A stretch of DNA of 64,000 bases from Pseudomonadota bacterium (GCA_023439305.1 JAEXOO010000032.1:1-64000), one strand, 5' to 3'; positions 7,721 through 17,464 are shown, counted from the first letter of the stretch. Notes: a model not told the origin generated them from the sequence alone. Made by a program: numbers and translations.

Positions 7721-9142
7721 ATGAATGCTCCTGGCCATGCCGACGCCGTGCGTCGTCCCATACCGGAGGGTTTTCTCCAAGCCCTGCAGGCCCAGTTCAA
7801 TGAACGCTGTTCGCTCGCGCACGCGGTGCGCGAGCACCATGGCCGGGACGAATCGCCGTTCCCGCCCATGCTGCCCGATGCCGTGGTCTTTGCCCGTACG
7901 ACCGAAGAAGTCGCCTGGGTGGCGCGGCATTGCCACGAGCATCATGTCCCGCTCATTCCCTATGGAGTGGGTTCCTCGCTGGAAGGCCACTTGCTGGCCG
8001 TCCAGGGCGGGGTCAGTCTGGATCTGTCCGGCATGGATCAGATCGTAGCCATCAATGCGGAAGACTTCACGGCCACGGTGCAGGCCGGCGTCACTCGCCT
8101 GGCCTTGAACGAGCATTTGCGCGATACCGGGCTGTTCTTCCCCATCGATCCCGGCGCCGACGCCAGTCTGGGCGGCATGGCCGCCACGCGCGCTTCGGGC
8201 ACCAATGCCGTGCGCTACGGCACCATGCGCGAAAACGTGCTGACCCTGAAGGTGGTGACGGCCGATGGCCGCATCATCGAGACAGCCAACCGTGCCAAGA
8301 AGTCGTCCGCCGGCTACGACCTGACACGCTTGTTCATCGGCAGCGAAGGTACGCTGGGCATCATCACCGAAGTCACTGTGCGCCTGTATCCGCAACCCGA
8401 GGCCATTTCCGCCGCCATCTGCAATTTCCCCGACCTGCGTTCGGCCGTGCAGAGCGTGATCGAGGTCATCCAGATGGGCATCGCCATTGCTCGTGTGGAA
8501 TTCATGGATGCCGCCGCCGTGCGCGCCACCAACGCCTACAGCAAGCTGATGCTGAACGAATCGCCGCTGCTGCTGTTTGAATTCCACGGCAGCCCTACCG
8601 GCGTGCAGGAGCAGGCCCAGGTGGTGCAGGAGATCACCCGCGACAACGGCGGCACGGATTTTGAATGGGCCGACAAACCTGAAGACCGCTCGCGTCTGTG
8701 GACCGCCCGCCACAACGCCTATTTTGCCGGGCTGCAGCTGCGCCCGGGCTGTCGCGCCAGCACTACCGATGTCTGCGTGCCTATTTCGGCCCTGGCCGAT
8801 TGCGTGGCCGAGACCGCTGCCGACATGGATCAGGCGTCTTTCCCCTACACCATCGTGGGTCATGTAGGCGACGGCAATTTCCACGTCCTGATGCTGCTGG
8901 ATGCCGACAGCCAGGACGAATGGGAAGAGTCCGAGCGCTTGAATCGTCGTCTGGTCCAACGCGCCATCGATATGCAGGGCACGTGCACCGGCGAGCACGG
9001 CGTGGGCCTGCATAAAATGGAGTTCATGCTGGCCGAGCACGGCCAGGACGCGCTGGATGTAATGAGCAGCATCAAGCAGGCGTTGGATCCGCACAATATC
9101 CTGAACCCCGGCAAGATGATCCCGCCCCGTCCGCTGGATTGA
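7721..9142 (+). CDS. FAD-binding D-2-hydroxyacid (D-lactate-type) dehydrogenase
   Basis: This is a 473-residue flavoprotein of the GlcD/LDHD family, which oxidises D-lactate or related D-2-hydroxyacids and passes electrons to the chain. The FAD-binding PCMH domain covers about residues 40-220, with IPYGVGSSLEGH and DPGADASLGGMAATRASG, then IGSEGTLGIITE. The C-terminal FAD-oxidase domain contains HVGDGNFH (about residue 387) and ends with TGEHGVGLHK and LNPGKM. I chose the ATG at 7721 (MNAPGH), the first ATG after AGGAA. It begins 29 bases after aroG, so read-through from that promoter is possible. The exact substrate cannot be read from sequence. Confidence 0.87.
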   Translation: MNAPGHADAVRRPIPEGFLQALQAQFNERCSLAHAVREHHGRDESPFPPMLPDAVVFARTTEEVAWVARHCHEHHVPLIPYGVGSSLEGHLLAVQGGVSLDLSGMDQIVAINAEDFTATVQAGVTRLALNEHLRDTGLFFPIDPGADASLGGMAATRASGTNAVRYGTMRENVLTLKVVTADGRIIETANRAKKSSAGYDLTRLFIGSEGTLGIITEVTVRLYPQPEAISAAICNFPDLRSAVQSVIEVIQMGIAIARVEFMDAAAVRATNAYSKLMLNESPLLLFEFHGSPTGVQEQAQVVQEITRDNGGTDFEWADKPEDRSRLWTARHNAYFAGLQLRPGCRASTTDVCVPISALADCVAETAADMDQASFPYTIVGHVGDGNFHVLMLLDADSQDEWEESERLNRRLVQRAIDMQGTCTGEHGVGLHKMEFMLAEHGQDALDVMSSIKQALDPHNILNPGKMIPPRPLD

Positions 9143-9288
9143 TCCATTTGGACTCAGGCCCTGGGCGTCGCGCCGCAGGGTCTTGGCGCTGGATTCGTCC
9201 CGGCAGGCGTACAATGCCTTTTTGTGGTCCGCCGGGGCGGGCCATCAGCGACAGAGCGCACTGCAAAGCGCGCCACACCACCACAGCA

Positions 9289-10401
9289 ATGACTACATCC
9301 ACCAAGAAAGGTCGCGTCGTGATCGGCATGTCCGGCGGCGTCGATTCCTCCGTATCGGCCTGGCTGCTCAAGCAGCAGGGCTATGAGGTCGTGGGCCTGT
9401 TCATGAAGAACTGGGAAGACGACGACGATTCCGAATACTGCTCCTCGCGCCAGGATTGGCTGGACGCCGCCAGTGTGGCTGACGTCGTGGGCGTGGACAT
9501 CGAGGCGGTGAACTTTGCCGCCGAATACAAGGATCGCGTATTCGCTGAATTCTTGCGCGAATATTCGGCCGGCCGTACGCCCAATCCAGATGTATTGTGT
9601 AATGCAGAGATCAAGTTCAAGGCGTTTCTGGACCACGCCATGACCTTGGGCGCTGACTGGATCGCCACCGGTCATTACGCCCGCGTGCGGGGCGTGCAGG
9701 TCGGGACGCGAACGGAGTATCAACTGCTCAAGGGGCTGGATGCCTCCAAAGACCAGAGCTACTTCCTGCATCGCCTGAATCAGGCGCAACTGTCGCGCAC
9801 CTTGTTTCCGCTGGGCGAGATCAATAAGCAGGACGTGCGTCGCATCGCCCAGGAATTGCAACTGCCCAATGCGGCCAAGAAGGATTCCACTGGCATCTGT
9901 TTCATTGGCGAGCGGCCGTTCCGCGAATTCCTGAACCGTTATCTGCCCACGCAACCCGGTCCCATCAAGACCCCCGAGGGCGTGGTGGTGGGCCAGCACG
10001 TGGGCCTGTCCTTCTATACCTATGGTCAGCGCAAGGGCCTGGGCATAGGGGGCGTCAAAGGCAAGCAGCGCGACGATGGCACGGCCGATGCCTGGTATGC
10101 GGCTCGCAAGGACCTGCAGACCAATACCCTGTACGTGGTGCAAGGGCATGATCATCCTTGGCTGCTGCAGTCCGAGCTGCGGGCTGCCGACGCCAGCTGG
10201 GTGGCTGGCCATCCGCCGGCCCTGGAAGCCTTGGGAGCCAAGACACGCTATCGTCAGTCGGACGCGGCCTGCCGGCTGGTTCAAGCCCAGGGAGAAACCT
10301 TTACCCTGGCCTTCGATCAGGCGCAGTGGGCGGTAACGCCGGGACAGTCGGCCGTGCTGTACGACGGAGATGTCTGCCTGGGCGGCGGCATCATTCAATA
10401 G
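9289..10401 (+). CDS. mnmA: tRNA-specific 2-thiouridylase MnmA
   Basis: MnmA thiolates C2 of the wobble uridine in tRNA for Lys, Glu and Gln. The protein has 370 residues, the usual length. The PP-loop SGGVDSS lies near residue 16, the nucleophilic Cys is in NPDVLCN and the persulfide Cys in STGICFIGERPF. Other family blocks are KDQSYFLH and the G-R-rich TPGQSAVLYDGDVCLGGGII at the C-terminus. The ATG at 9289 gives the typical N-terminus; the frame is open further upstream, but that part has no family character. A TSUP permease gene follows after 8 bases and may be co-transcribed. Confidence 0.95.
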   Translation: MTTSTKKGRVVIGMSGGVDSSVSAWLLKQQGYEVVGLFMKNWEDDDDSEYCSSRQDWLDAASVADVVGVDIEAVNFAAEYKDRVFAEFLREYSAGRTPNPDVLCNAEIKFKAFLDHAMTLGADWIATGHYARVRGVQVGTRTEYQLLKGLDASKDQSYFLHRLNQAQLSRTLFPLGEINKQDVRRIAQELQLPNAAKKDSTGICFIGERPFREFLNRYLPTQPGPIKTPEGVVVGQHVGLSFYTYGQRKGLGIGGVKGKQRDDGTADAWYAARKDLQTNTLYVVQGHDHPWLLQSELRAADASWVAGHPPALEALGAKTRYRQSDAACRLVQAQGETFTLAFDQAQWAVTPGQSAVLYDGDVCLGGGIIQ

Positions 10402-10409
10402 GGGCGCAC

Positions 10410-11222
10410 ATGGATCCCATTCTGGTCGCCAGTCTGCTGGCGCTGGGCGCCGGTGTTGGCGTTGCTGCGGGGCTGCTGGGCATAGGCGGCGGCATGATTC
10501 TGGTGCCGTTCCTGACCTTTCTGCTGCCGCGCTTCGGCGTGCCGCAGGAGCTGGCCGTGCATGCCTCCATTGCCACGGCCATGGCCACGATCTTATTCAC
10601 CTCCTTGTCCAGCGTGCGCGCGCACCACAAGCGCGGCGCCATACGCTGGGATGTCGTGCGCGCCATGGCGCCGGGCCTGATCCTGGGCGGCATGCTGTCG
10701 GGCGGAGCCGTCTTCGCCATCATCGACGGCACCGCGCTGGCCATCGTTTTCGGGTTTTTTGTGCTGTATTCGGCCTATAAGATGGGCCGCAATACGCCTG
10801 TGCCGCAGGGCAGGGCGCTGCCCGGGACCTTGGCCATCGCCGGCATGGGGGCCTTGATCGGTTTTGTATCTGGCCTGCTGGGGGCTGGCGGCGCATTTCT
10901 GTCCGTGCCTTTCATGCTGCGCGGCAATGTCCCCGTGCGCCAGGCCGTCGCTACGTCAGCGGCGCTGGGCTTTTTCATCTCGCTGGCCAACAGCGCGGGT
11001 TATATCTGGTCGGGCGAGGCTGTCAATGGCGGTCAGCCCGGCATGATCGGTTATATCTACTGGCCGGCGCTGCTCATTGTATCGGCGGTCAGCATGTGTA
11101 CTGCGCCGATCGGCGCCGGCCTGGCGCATAAGATCTCTCAGGTCGCCCTCAAGCGGATTTTCGCCGCCATGCTGACCACGCTGGCGATTTACATGATTGT
11201 GCAAGCCGTCGTTCACGCCTGA
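10410..11222 (+). CDS. TSUP/TauE-SafE family membrane permease
   Basis: This 270-residue integral membrane protein has eight or so hydrophobic helices and two family repeats, GLLGIGGGMILVPFLT near residue 22 and GLLGAGGAFLSVPF near residue 155. The family includes sulfite, sulfoacetate and other anion exporters; the substrate cannot be assigned. The ATG at 10410 follows GGGG by 5 bases. Its 3' end overlaps the 3' end of the convergent esterase gene by 10 bases. Confidence 0.85.
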   Translation: MDPILVASLLALGAGVGVAAGLLGIGGGMILVPFLTFLLPRFGVPQELAVHASIATAMATILFTSLSSVRAHHKRGAIRWDVVRAMAPGLILGGMLSGGAVFAIIDGTALAIVFGFFVLYSAYKMGRNTPVPQGRALPGTLAIAGMGALIGFVSGLLGAGGAFLSVPFMLRGNVPVRQAVATSAALGFFISLANSAGYIWSGEAVNGGQPGMIGYIYWPALLIVSAVSMCTAPIGAGLAHKISQVALKRIFAAMLTTLAIYMIVQAVVHA

Positions 11223-12304
11223 TCTTCCCGGCGCTGGCCGCCGTCGCTTGCGGCGTCCAGCGTATCCCGCTCGGTCTGCGCTTCCGGCCTGAAACACCCG
11301 CCCTGGGCCCAGGCGGCGGCCTGGCGCAGTCGTTCGAGCGCATGTCGGCTTTGGGGCAGCATATCCCCATAAGCCTGGAATTCATGCGTCATGTCCGGCC
11401 AGACCTCCAGTCGCACTTGGGCGCCCTGGGTTTGCGCCTGCAGTGCAAAGTCGCGGATCATGTCTACCAGAATCTCTTTGCCGCCTGCCTGGATATACAT
11501 GGGGGCCAGGCGGCGCAAGTCCTGTGCGATGGGCGAGAGTTCCGTATCCGTCCAGCCGCCGTCGCCCTTGAGCCATTGCCCGTACTTCAAGGTCTGGTAA
11601 CCCTGCACCATATCGTAACAGTCGTAAGCGAACTGGCTGGCGCCGCGCCGTCCAATGTCGGTCCAGGGGCTGAGCACCAGCGCCAGGGCGGGCTGTGGTA
11701 ATGCAGCTTCGCGCAGGGCGACCAGCGTCATCAAGACCATGTGACCGCCGGCCGAGTCGCCGCCCAGGAGCAGTTGGGCGGGCGGCAAGCCGCGTTTCAG
11801 CAGCCAGCGGTAAGCCGCCAGTGCGTCATCCCGCTGGGCAGGATGGGGGTGCTCGGGCGTCAGGCGATAGTTCAGCGAGAAAATCGGCATCTGCAGGCGC
11901 ACTGCAAGCAAGGCGATGAACTGGCGGCTTACCGCGGCATGGAAGGCGTACCCGCCGCCATGAAAATACAGCAGTATCTGCTGACTGGAGTGGCCATGAG
12001 GTATGAACCAGTCGCCGGCGGGTTCGCCAGGATCGCTGGGCCGTACCTGCACAGGCAGGTCGGGCTGGACCACTGTGTGCAAGCTGTCGAAGTAGGCTCG
12101 CCCTTGTGCCATGGTCGGCAGCGCAAATGCCTGGTTGAATTGACGGCGATAGAACAGCGTGCCGATTTCAAACCACATCGTCCAGCCGGGTACCAGAGGC
12201 CGGCCCATGGCGCGTCGCGCCAGTACGCCTAAGGTGGTTGCCAGCAATGTTGCCAGGCTTCGACAGCGGTGTGATAGGCTTCCCTGGAAGATGATTTTGC
12301 TCAT
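11213..12304 (-). CDS. Alpha/beta hydrolase, HSL (hormone-sensitive lipase) family esterase
   Basis: This is a probable carboxylesterase of about 363 residues. The oxyanion-hole motif HGGGYAFH lies near residue 110, the catalytic Ser is in GDSAGGH, and later Asp/His candidates are in the segment around EILVDMIRD and DMTHEFQAY. That order is typical of bacterial HSL-type esterases. ATG 12304 was preferred over the GTG at 12322 because AGAGG lies about 8 bases upstream. It is divergent from an AraC-type regulator 82 bases away, which likely controls it. The C-terminal tail is Arg/Gln/Asp-rich and probably disordered. Confidence 0.85.
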   Translation of the reverse strand: MSKIIFQGSLSHRCRSLATLLATTLGVLARRAMGRPLVPGWTMWFEIGTLFYRRQFNQAFALPTMAQGRAYFDSLHTVVQPDLPVQVRPSDPGEPAGDWFIPHGHSSQQILLYFHGGGYAFHAAVSRQFIALLAVRLQMPIFSLNYRLTPEHPHPAQRDDALAAYRWLLKRGLPPAQLLLGGDSAGGHMVLMTLVALREAALPQPALALVLSPWTDIGRRGASQFAYDCYDMVQGYQTLKYGQWLKGDGGWTDTELSPIAQDLRRLAPMYIQAGGKEILVDMIRDFALQAQTQGAQVRLEVWPDMTHEFQAYGDMLPQSRHALERLRQAAAWAQGGCFRPEAQTERDTLDAASDGGQRREDQA

Positions 12305-12386
12305 GTTGAATGCCTCTGACACAGGATGAAAACCTGGGCAGTGTTACTCATACGCGGGTTTCTTTATAGAACGGAGACGACACGCC

Positions 12387-13229
12387 ATGCCTGCAGCACG
12401 TCTGTATCTGCCTTGTGCCTCCTTGGCGAGCTGCGTGCACATGGGGGTGGAGCGGGACACGCGCGGCGCGCGACTGGATCATGCTCAACGTCTGAACTTT
12501 TATCCGGCCTCGCCTCTGGCCGTGATTTCCTGGATTCTGCACGGAGAGCTACGCGTATTGAACGCAGCCTTGGCCGGGGGCGCGCCGTCATGGTCGGATC
12601 CTTTACCGTCAATAGTGTTTGCGGGGCCGTCGCGCACTCCGACCATCAGCAGCGCGCGCGGTCCGGTGCATGCGGTGTCGATGGCGCTATACCCCGAGGC
12701 GTTGGAACGATTGTTCGGCGTGCGTGCCGCTGATTATCTGGATGCGGTCTTGCCGGCGCAGCAGGTCTTGCCGGCATCGGTTCAGGAGGTCTTGAGCGGA
12801 GTGGGGCGTGGGCAGGGCGACGTATTCGGGCAGGTCGAAGCGGCGTTGGGACGGCTCGTCCTGGACGCCCCGGCGGCCCGGGTCAGCGTCAATTTGCGCG
12901 CCTGGCTGACCGCCTTGTCGATGCGCACGGCGTTCTCGCCAGCGGGTCGGGGGCTGCGGCGGACGCAGCGCGCCATCAAACGCTGTGCGGGCCAGAGCCA
13001 GCGCGATCTGCTGCTTTACGCCCGGGTGGAGCAGGCTTTCGAACTGGCCGCGCAAGCGCGGGAACCGAGGCTCTCTCTGGCGACTGTGGCTGTGCAGGCG
13101 GGCTACAGCGACCAGTCCCACTTCGGGCGTGAGGTGAAGCGTGTGACGGGGTTTTCTCCCGCCCAGTTCGCCCGGCGGCTGGAGTCCGACGAGGCGTTCT
13201 GGATGTATCGGCTGTTGCAGGGGCGGTAG
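12387..13229 (+). CDS. AraC-family transcriptional regulator
   Basis: This is a 280-residue regulator. The C-terminal AraC/XylS helix-turn-helix pair is recognisable from RTQRAIKRCAGQSQRDLL, with the second helix in LATVAVQAGYSDQSHFGREVKRVTGFSPAQF. The N-terminal 170 residues resemble DUF6597-like ligand-binding parts, but I cannot name a ligand. GGAG is about 10 bases before the ATG. Divergence from the esterase at 12304 suggests that it controls it, possibly in response to an esterase substrate. Confidence 0.82.
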   Translation: MPAARLYLPCASLASCVHMGVERDTRGARLDHAQRLNFYPASPLAVISWILHGELRVLNAALAGGAPSWSDPLPSIVFAGPSRTPTISSARGPVHAVSMALYPEALERLFGVRAADYLDAVLPAQQVLPASVQEVLSGVGRGQGDVFGQVEAALGRLVLDAPAARVSVNLRAWLTALSMRTAFSPAGRGLRRTQRAIKRCAGQSQRDLLLYARVEQAFELAAQAREPRLSLATVAVQAGYSDQSHFGREVKRVTGFSPAQFARRLESDEAFWMYRLLQGR

Positions 13230-13261
13230 CCGCGCTGATCGCGTGCGTGGACGGCAGATAC

Positions 13262-13290
13262 AAAAAAGCCCATTCGATCGAATGGGCCCT
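13262..13290 (-). terminator. Intrinsic terminator of the GST gene
   Basis: The perfect palindrome GCCCATTCGATCGAATGGGC (13268-13287) is followed, on the minus strand, by six Ts. It lies 23 bases past the GST stop. Confidence 0.75.
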
Positions 13291-13309
13291 GTCTTGCCGG
13301 GGATGCCGG

Positions 13310-13918
13310 TCAGAGCGCAGGGAGTGTGCTGGCGAACGAAGGCCGCGTCTGGAGTTTTTCGTCCAGGCGTTGCAGGTTGCCGTATTGCGAGCGCCAGACC
13401 AGATCAGGGAAGCGCAGATCCAGGTAGCCCAGTGCACAGCCCACGGCGACGTCGGCCAGGCTGAAGGTTGTACCCATGCAGAAGGCCTGTTCGCCCAGGC
13501 TGCTGTTCATGGATTGCAGCGCCGCAGCGATCTTGCCATGCTGGCGGTCTATCCAGGGCTGATGGCGCAAGGCTTCAGGTCGGCGGTTCTCCACCACGAT
13601 GGCCACGGCAGCGTCCAGCAGGCCGTCGGCGATGGCCTCCCAGCATTTGACGGCGGCCCGGTCTCGTCCGGCCTGGGGGATCAGGCGGCCGACGGGGGAC
13701 AGGGTGTCCAGATATTCGACAATCACGCGGGAGTCGAACAGGCTGCCCTGGTCGTCCATGATCAGGCAGGGAATCTTGCCCAGCGGGTTGTACTTCATGA
13801 TGTCGCTGTCGTCAGCCCACACGTCTTCCAGAATAAGCTCGTAATCGAGCTTTTTTTCCGCCATGACGACACGCACTTTGCGCGCGTAAGGGCTTGTGAG
13901 GGAAGCAAGGAGTTTCAT
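13310..13918 (-). CDS. Glutathione S-transferase family protein
   Basis: This is a 202-residue cytosolic GST. The thioredoxin-fold half starts MKLLASLTSPYARKVRV, with Ser/Pro at the usual glutathione-contact position. NPLGKIPCLIMDDQG supplies the cis-Pro, and FDSRVIVEYLD the gamma-Glu contact. The helical C-terminal half has the N-capping box FSLADVAVGCALGYLD. It resembles YfcF/YibF-like GSTs of unknown substrate. It is a single gene with its own terminator. Confidence 0.87.
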   Translation of the reverse strand: MKLLASLTSPYARKVRVVMAEKKLDYELILEDVWADDSDIMKYNPLGKIPCLIMDDQGSLFDSRVIVEYLDTLSPVGRLIPQAGRDRAAVKCWEAIADGLLDAAVAIVVENRRPEALRHQPWIDRQHGKIAAALQSMNSSLGEQAFCMGTTFSLADVAVGCALGYLDLRFPDLVWRSQYGNLQRLDEKLQTRPSFASTLPAL

Positions 13919-14155
13919 AGGAGGCTATCAAAAGTTACAGGCTAAAAAAGTATAGCAGGAACATATGGATGCACGTTCCGGCCACCTGGCGTAAGAGACT
14001 TCGGGGTCGCAATGACGGAAAACTGTGGTTTATAAGTCAAACACAGCCGCTGGGCCGGCGGCGATTCCGGGGATGCCGCCGGAGCATGGCAAGCGGGCCA
14101 GGGCCGGCAATGTTAGAATGCGGGCTGATTTTTCCCCCTTTTTCCGTAAAGAACG

Positions 14156-15532
14156 ATGCAAATAGCCGATACCTTGAGCACTCTCAATGCCTTGTCTCCT
14201 CTGGACGGGCGTTATGGCAGCCGTACAGGCTCCCTGCGTGGCCTGTTGTCCGAAGCCGCTTTCATGTGGCATCGCGTGGAGGTCGAAGTGGCCTGGCTGA
14301 TCGGCCTGTCCGACGCTGGCCTGCCGGAGCTGCCTTCGTTTTCGTCCGCCGCGCGCCAGAAGCTGAAGGCTCTGGTAGAGAACTTCTCCGAAGACGACGC
14401 GGCCCGCATCAAGGCCATCGAACGCACCACCAATCACGACGTGAAAGCGGTGGAGTACTGGCTGAAGGAAAAAGTAGCCGGCGACGCCGAGCTGGCCCAG
14501 GCGGCCGAGTTCATCCACTTCGCCTGCACGTCCGAAGACATCAACAATACCTCGCACGCTCTGATGCTGACCCGCGCGCGTGAACAGGTCATCCTGCCTC
14601 AGTTGCAGGCCGTGTGCGACGCGATCAAGGCCCAGGCCCATTTGCACGCCGCCCAACCTCTGCTGTCGCGCACCCATGGCCAGCCGGCCAGCCCCAGCAC
14701 CATGGGCAAGGAATTCGCCAACGTGGCGGCGCGCTTGCAAAACGCCATTTCCGCGATTGCCGCCGTCCAGCCGCTGGCCAAACTCAATGGCGCCACCGGC
14801 AACTACAATGCCCACTTTTCGGCCTATCCCGAAATCGACTGGCCTGCCTTCAGCAAGAATGTGCTGTCCGGCCTGGGCCTGACGCAGAACGTCTATACCA
14901 TCCAGATCGAGCCCCACGACTGGATGGCCGCCTTGTTCGATGCCATCGCGCGCGCCAACACCATCTTGCTGGACTTCAATCGCGACGTCTGGGGCTATAT
15001 CGCCCTGGGTTACTTCAAGCAGCGCCTGAAAGAGGGCGAGATCGGCTCGTCCACCATGCCGCACAAGGTCAACCCTATCGACTTCGAGAACTCCGAAGGC
15101 AATCTGGGCCTGGCCAATGCCATGTTGCGCCACCTGTCTGAAAAGCTGCCTGTATCGCGCTGGCAGCGCGACCTGACCGACTCCACCGTGCTGCGTAACC
15201 TGGGCGTTGCCCTGGGCTACAGCGTCGTGTCCTACGATGCCTGCCTGCGTGGCCTGGGCAAGTTGGAGCTGAATGCCGCCGCCGTGGATGCAGATATCGA
15301 CGCTTGCTGGGAAATCCTGGCCGAGCCCGTGCAGACCGTCATGCGCCGCTACGGTTTGCCTCAGCCCTACGAGCAGCTCAAGGCATTGACTCGTGGCAAG
15401 GGCATCACGGAAAGCGCGCTGCGCGAATTCATCGGCGGCCTGGAATTGCCGGCCGATGCCAAGAATTATTTGCTGGCACTGACCCCTCGCAGCTACTTGG
15501 GCGTGGCGGTCAAGCTGGCCAACGCTATTTAA
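14156..15532 (+). CDS. purB: Adenylosuccinate lyase
   Basis: PurB cleaves SAICAR to AICAR and adenylosuccinate to AMP in purine synthesis. The protein is 458 residues, as in E. coli. Family features are LSPLDGRYGSRT near the N-terminus, TNHDVKAVEYWLKE, FACTSEDINNTSHA, the catalytic-site RTHGQPASPSTMGKE, and the flexible signature loop GSSTMPHKVNPIDFENSEG. Spacing from the GST gene is 237 bases and includes a plausible promoter region. The immediate ribosome-binding site is weak (AAAGAA). Confidence 0.96.
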   Translation: MQIADTLSTLNALSPLDGRYGSRTGSLRGLLSEAAFMWHRVEVEVAWLIGLSDAGLPELPSFSSAARQKLKALVENFSEDDAARIKAIERTTNHDVKAVEYWLKEKVAGDAELAQAAEFIHFACTSEDINNTSHALMLTRAREQVILPQLQAVCDAIKAQAHLHAAQPLLSRTHGQPASPSTMGKEFANVAARLQNAISAIAAVQPLAKLNGATGNYNAHFSAYPEIDWPAFSKNVLSGLGLTQNVYTIQIEPHDWMAALFDAIARANTILLDFNRDVWGYIALGYFKQRLKEGEIGSSTMPHKVNPIDFENSEGNLGLANAMLRHLSEKLPVSRWQRDLTDSTVLRNLGVALGYSVVSYDACLRGLGKLELNAAAVDADIDACWEILAEPVQTVMRRYGLPQPYEQLKALTRGKGITESALREFIGGLELPADAKNYLLALTPRSYLGVAVKLANAI

Positions 15533-15634
15533 GAGCCGTCTCGCGCGCGTCGTGGGGAAGCGACGCGCCAAGCGGCCCGGCATGACCTGAAAGCCCCGCA
15601 AGGGGCGCTTAAGTTTCAATCAACAGGAGTCCGT

Positions 15635-16087
15635 ATGAAGAAATTCGCTTTTCTGGCTGCTGCCGCCGCCGTATGCGCTGCGGTTGCCGCCCCGGCGACA
15701 GCGCAGTTCGCCAAGCCCGAGCAGGCCATCAAGTACCGTCAGTCCAGCATGGCGCTGATCGGTTCGCATTTTGGCCGCATGGCTCCCGTAGCCAAGAAGG
15801 AAGCGCCGTTTGATGCGGCCGCCATTGCCAAGAATGTGGAAGTGCTGAATGTGTTGGCCGCCTTGCCCTGGGGCGCTTTCGGTCCCGGCACCGAAGGCGG
15901 CGAGAGCAAGCCCGACGCCTGGAGCGATGCCAAAGGCTTCAAGCAGGCCGAAGATGACTTTCTGGCCGCCATGGGCAAGTTGAAAACCGCTTCGGATTCG
16001 GGCGACTTCGATGCCTTCCGCGTGGCGTTCGGCAATGTGGGCAAGTCCTGCAAGTCCTGTCACGACGCGTACCGCAAAGAAAAGTAA
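15635..16087 (+). CDS. Periplasmic cytochrome c' (class II cytochrome c)
   Basis: This 150-residue periplasmic haem protein has a signal peptide (MKKFAFLAAAAAVCAAVAAPATA, cleaved after about residue 23). A single CKSCH haem motif lies near the C-terminus (about residue 140), followed by DAYRKEK, as in class II cytochromes c'. The mature part is mostly helical, with the typical I-K-Y-R-Q-S start. Cytochromes c' bind NO or CO and help against nitrosative stress. AGGAG lies 5 bases before the ATG. Confidence 0.9.
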   Translation: MKKFAFLAAAAAVCAAVAAPATAQFAKPEQAIKYRQSSMALIGSHFGRMAPVAKKEAPFDAAAIAKNVEVLNVLAALPWGAFGPGTEGGESKPDAWSDAKGFKQAEDDFLAAMGKLKTASDSGDFDAFRVAFGNVGKSCKSCHDAYRKEK

Positions 16088-16103
16088 GAGCGGCTCCAGC
16101 ATG

Positions 16104-16131
16104 AAAAAAGCCCTCTAAAGAGGGCTTTTTT
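16104..16131. terminator. Bidirectional terminator between cytochrome c' and amtB
   Basis: A6-GCCCTCT pairs with AGAGGGC-T6. It lies 17 bases after the cytochrome c' stop and serves the plus strand; the A-run gives a T-run for the minus-strand amtB transcript. Confidence 0.8.
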
Positions 16132-16205
16132 ACGTTTGCGTCCCACCCGCGGGGCAGGGGGCGGATGTCCATCCGGGCAACGTGGGTCGTACGTCATGGC
16201 CGGCC

Positions 16206-17447
16206 TCAGCTTTGGTAGCCGGATTCGCCGTGGGTACGGATGTCCAGACCTTCGCGCTCGTGTTCGGGGCTGACCCGAAGTCCGCCGCAGATCCACTGTG
16301 CCAGTTTGAAGGCAATCAAGGCCGCCAGACCGGACCAGGCCAGTGTCAGCAGCACGCCTTCCAGTTGGATCCAGAGCTGCATCCAGACGCTGTGCTTGGC
16401 GGCGGTGCCGGGACCGCCCCAGGAGGGCGCGTTGAACAGGCCGGTCAACAAGGCGCCGACAATGCCGCCCAGACCATGAATGCCGAATACGTCCAGCGTG
16501 TCGTCGGCGCGCAGCAGGCGCTTCAGGCCATTGACGCCCCACAGGCAGGCCAGCGAGGTGATCAGGCCGATGGCCAGCGCGCCTGAGGGGGCCACGAAAC
16601 CAGCCGCTGGCGTGATGCCGACCAAGCCCGCAATGGCGCCCGAGCATGCGCCCAGCAGCGAGGGATGACCTTTGATCAGCCATTCGCCCAGCGTCCAGGC
16701 GACGACGCCTATAGCTGCAGCCAGCATGGTGTTGAAGAAGGCCAGGGCGGCGTTCTCGCTGGCGGACAGGGCCGAGCCGGCATTGAAACCGAACCAGCCT
16801 ACCCACAGCAAGGCGGCGCCGATGAAGGTCAGCGGCAGGTTGTGCGGGGGCATGGCTTCGCGGCGATAGTTCAGGCGCGGGCCGATCAACCAGGCACCGA
16901 CCAGTCCAGCCATGCCGGCGTTGATATGGACCACGGTGCCGCCGGCAAAGTCCAGCGCTCCCCGCTGATTCAGCAGCCCGCCATTTTCTGCGTCTGCAAA
17001 CCATACCATGTGGCAGATCGGCAGGTAGGCCAGCGTGAACCAGATCAGGGTAAAGACAAGAATGGCCGACAGGCGGGTGCGTTCGGCCAGGCTGCCGACG
17101 ATCAGTGCGCAAGTCAGGCCGGCAAAAGTAGCCTGAAAGGCGGCGAACAGTAGTTCAGGCAGTGTTCCCGATAGTGAGAACTGTTGTGCGCCCGGATTGA
17201 ACAGGCCATTCAGCATCAGCTTGTCCAGGCCGCCGATGAAGGGATTGCCTGCCGTGAAGGCCAATGAGTAGCCGTAGACAAACCACAGCACCACGCCGAG
17301 CGAGAATACCAGCAGGGTCTGCGAAAGCATGGACAGGGCGTTCTTTCGGCGCACCATGCCGGAATAGAACAGGGCCAGGCCGGGGGCGGCCATCATTAGC
17401 ACCAGGAGCGTGGATACCAGCATCCACGATAGGTCAGCGTTGTTCAT
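16206..17447 (-). CDS. amtB: Ammonium transporter AmtB
   Basis: This 413-residue inner-membrane ammonium channel has eleven hydrophobic segments. Family blocks are ALFYSGMVRRKN near residue 32, GGTVVHINAG with the pore His, GWFGFNAGSAL, and FGIHGLGGIVGALLTG with the second pore His. The frame can start earlier at a TTG (17468), but ATG 17447, preceded by GGGAG, gives the normal N-terminus; the start lacks an obvious long signal peptide. glnK lies 17 bases upstream, forming the conserved glnK-amtB operon in which GlnK plugs the channel. Confidence 0.95.
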   Translation of the reverse strand: MNNADLSWMLVSTLLVLMMAAPGLALFYSGMVRRKNALSMLSQTLLVFSLGVVLWFVYGYSLAFTAGNPFIGGLDKLMLNGLFNPGAQQFSLSGTLPELLFAAFQATFAGLTCALIVGSLAERTRLSAILVFTLIWFTLAYLPICHMVWFADAENGGLLNQRGALDFAGGTVVHINAGMAGLVGAWLIGPRLNYRREAMPPHNLPLTFIGAALLWVGWFGFNAGSALSASENAALAFFNTMLAAAIGVVAWTLGEWLIKGHPSLLGACSGAIAGLVGITPAAGFVAPSGALAIGLITSLACLWGVNGLKRLLRADDTLDVFGIHGLGGIVGALLTGLFNAPSWGGPGTAAKHSVWMQLWIQLEGVLLTLAWSGLAALIAFKLAQWICGGLRVSPEHEREGLDIRTHGESGYQS

Positions 17448-17464
17448 GATGAAGTCTCCCAGGT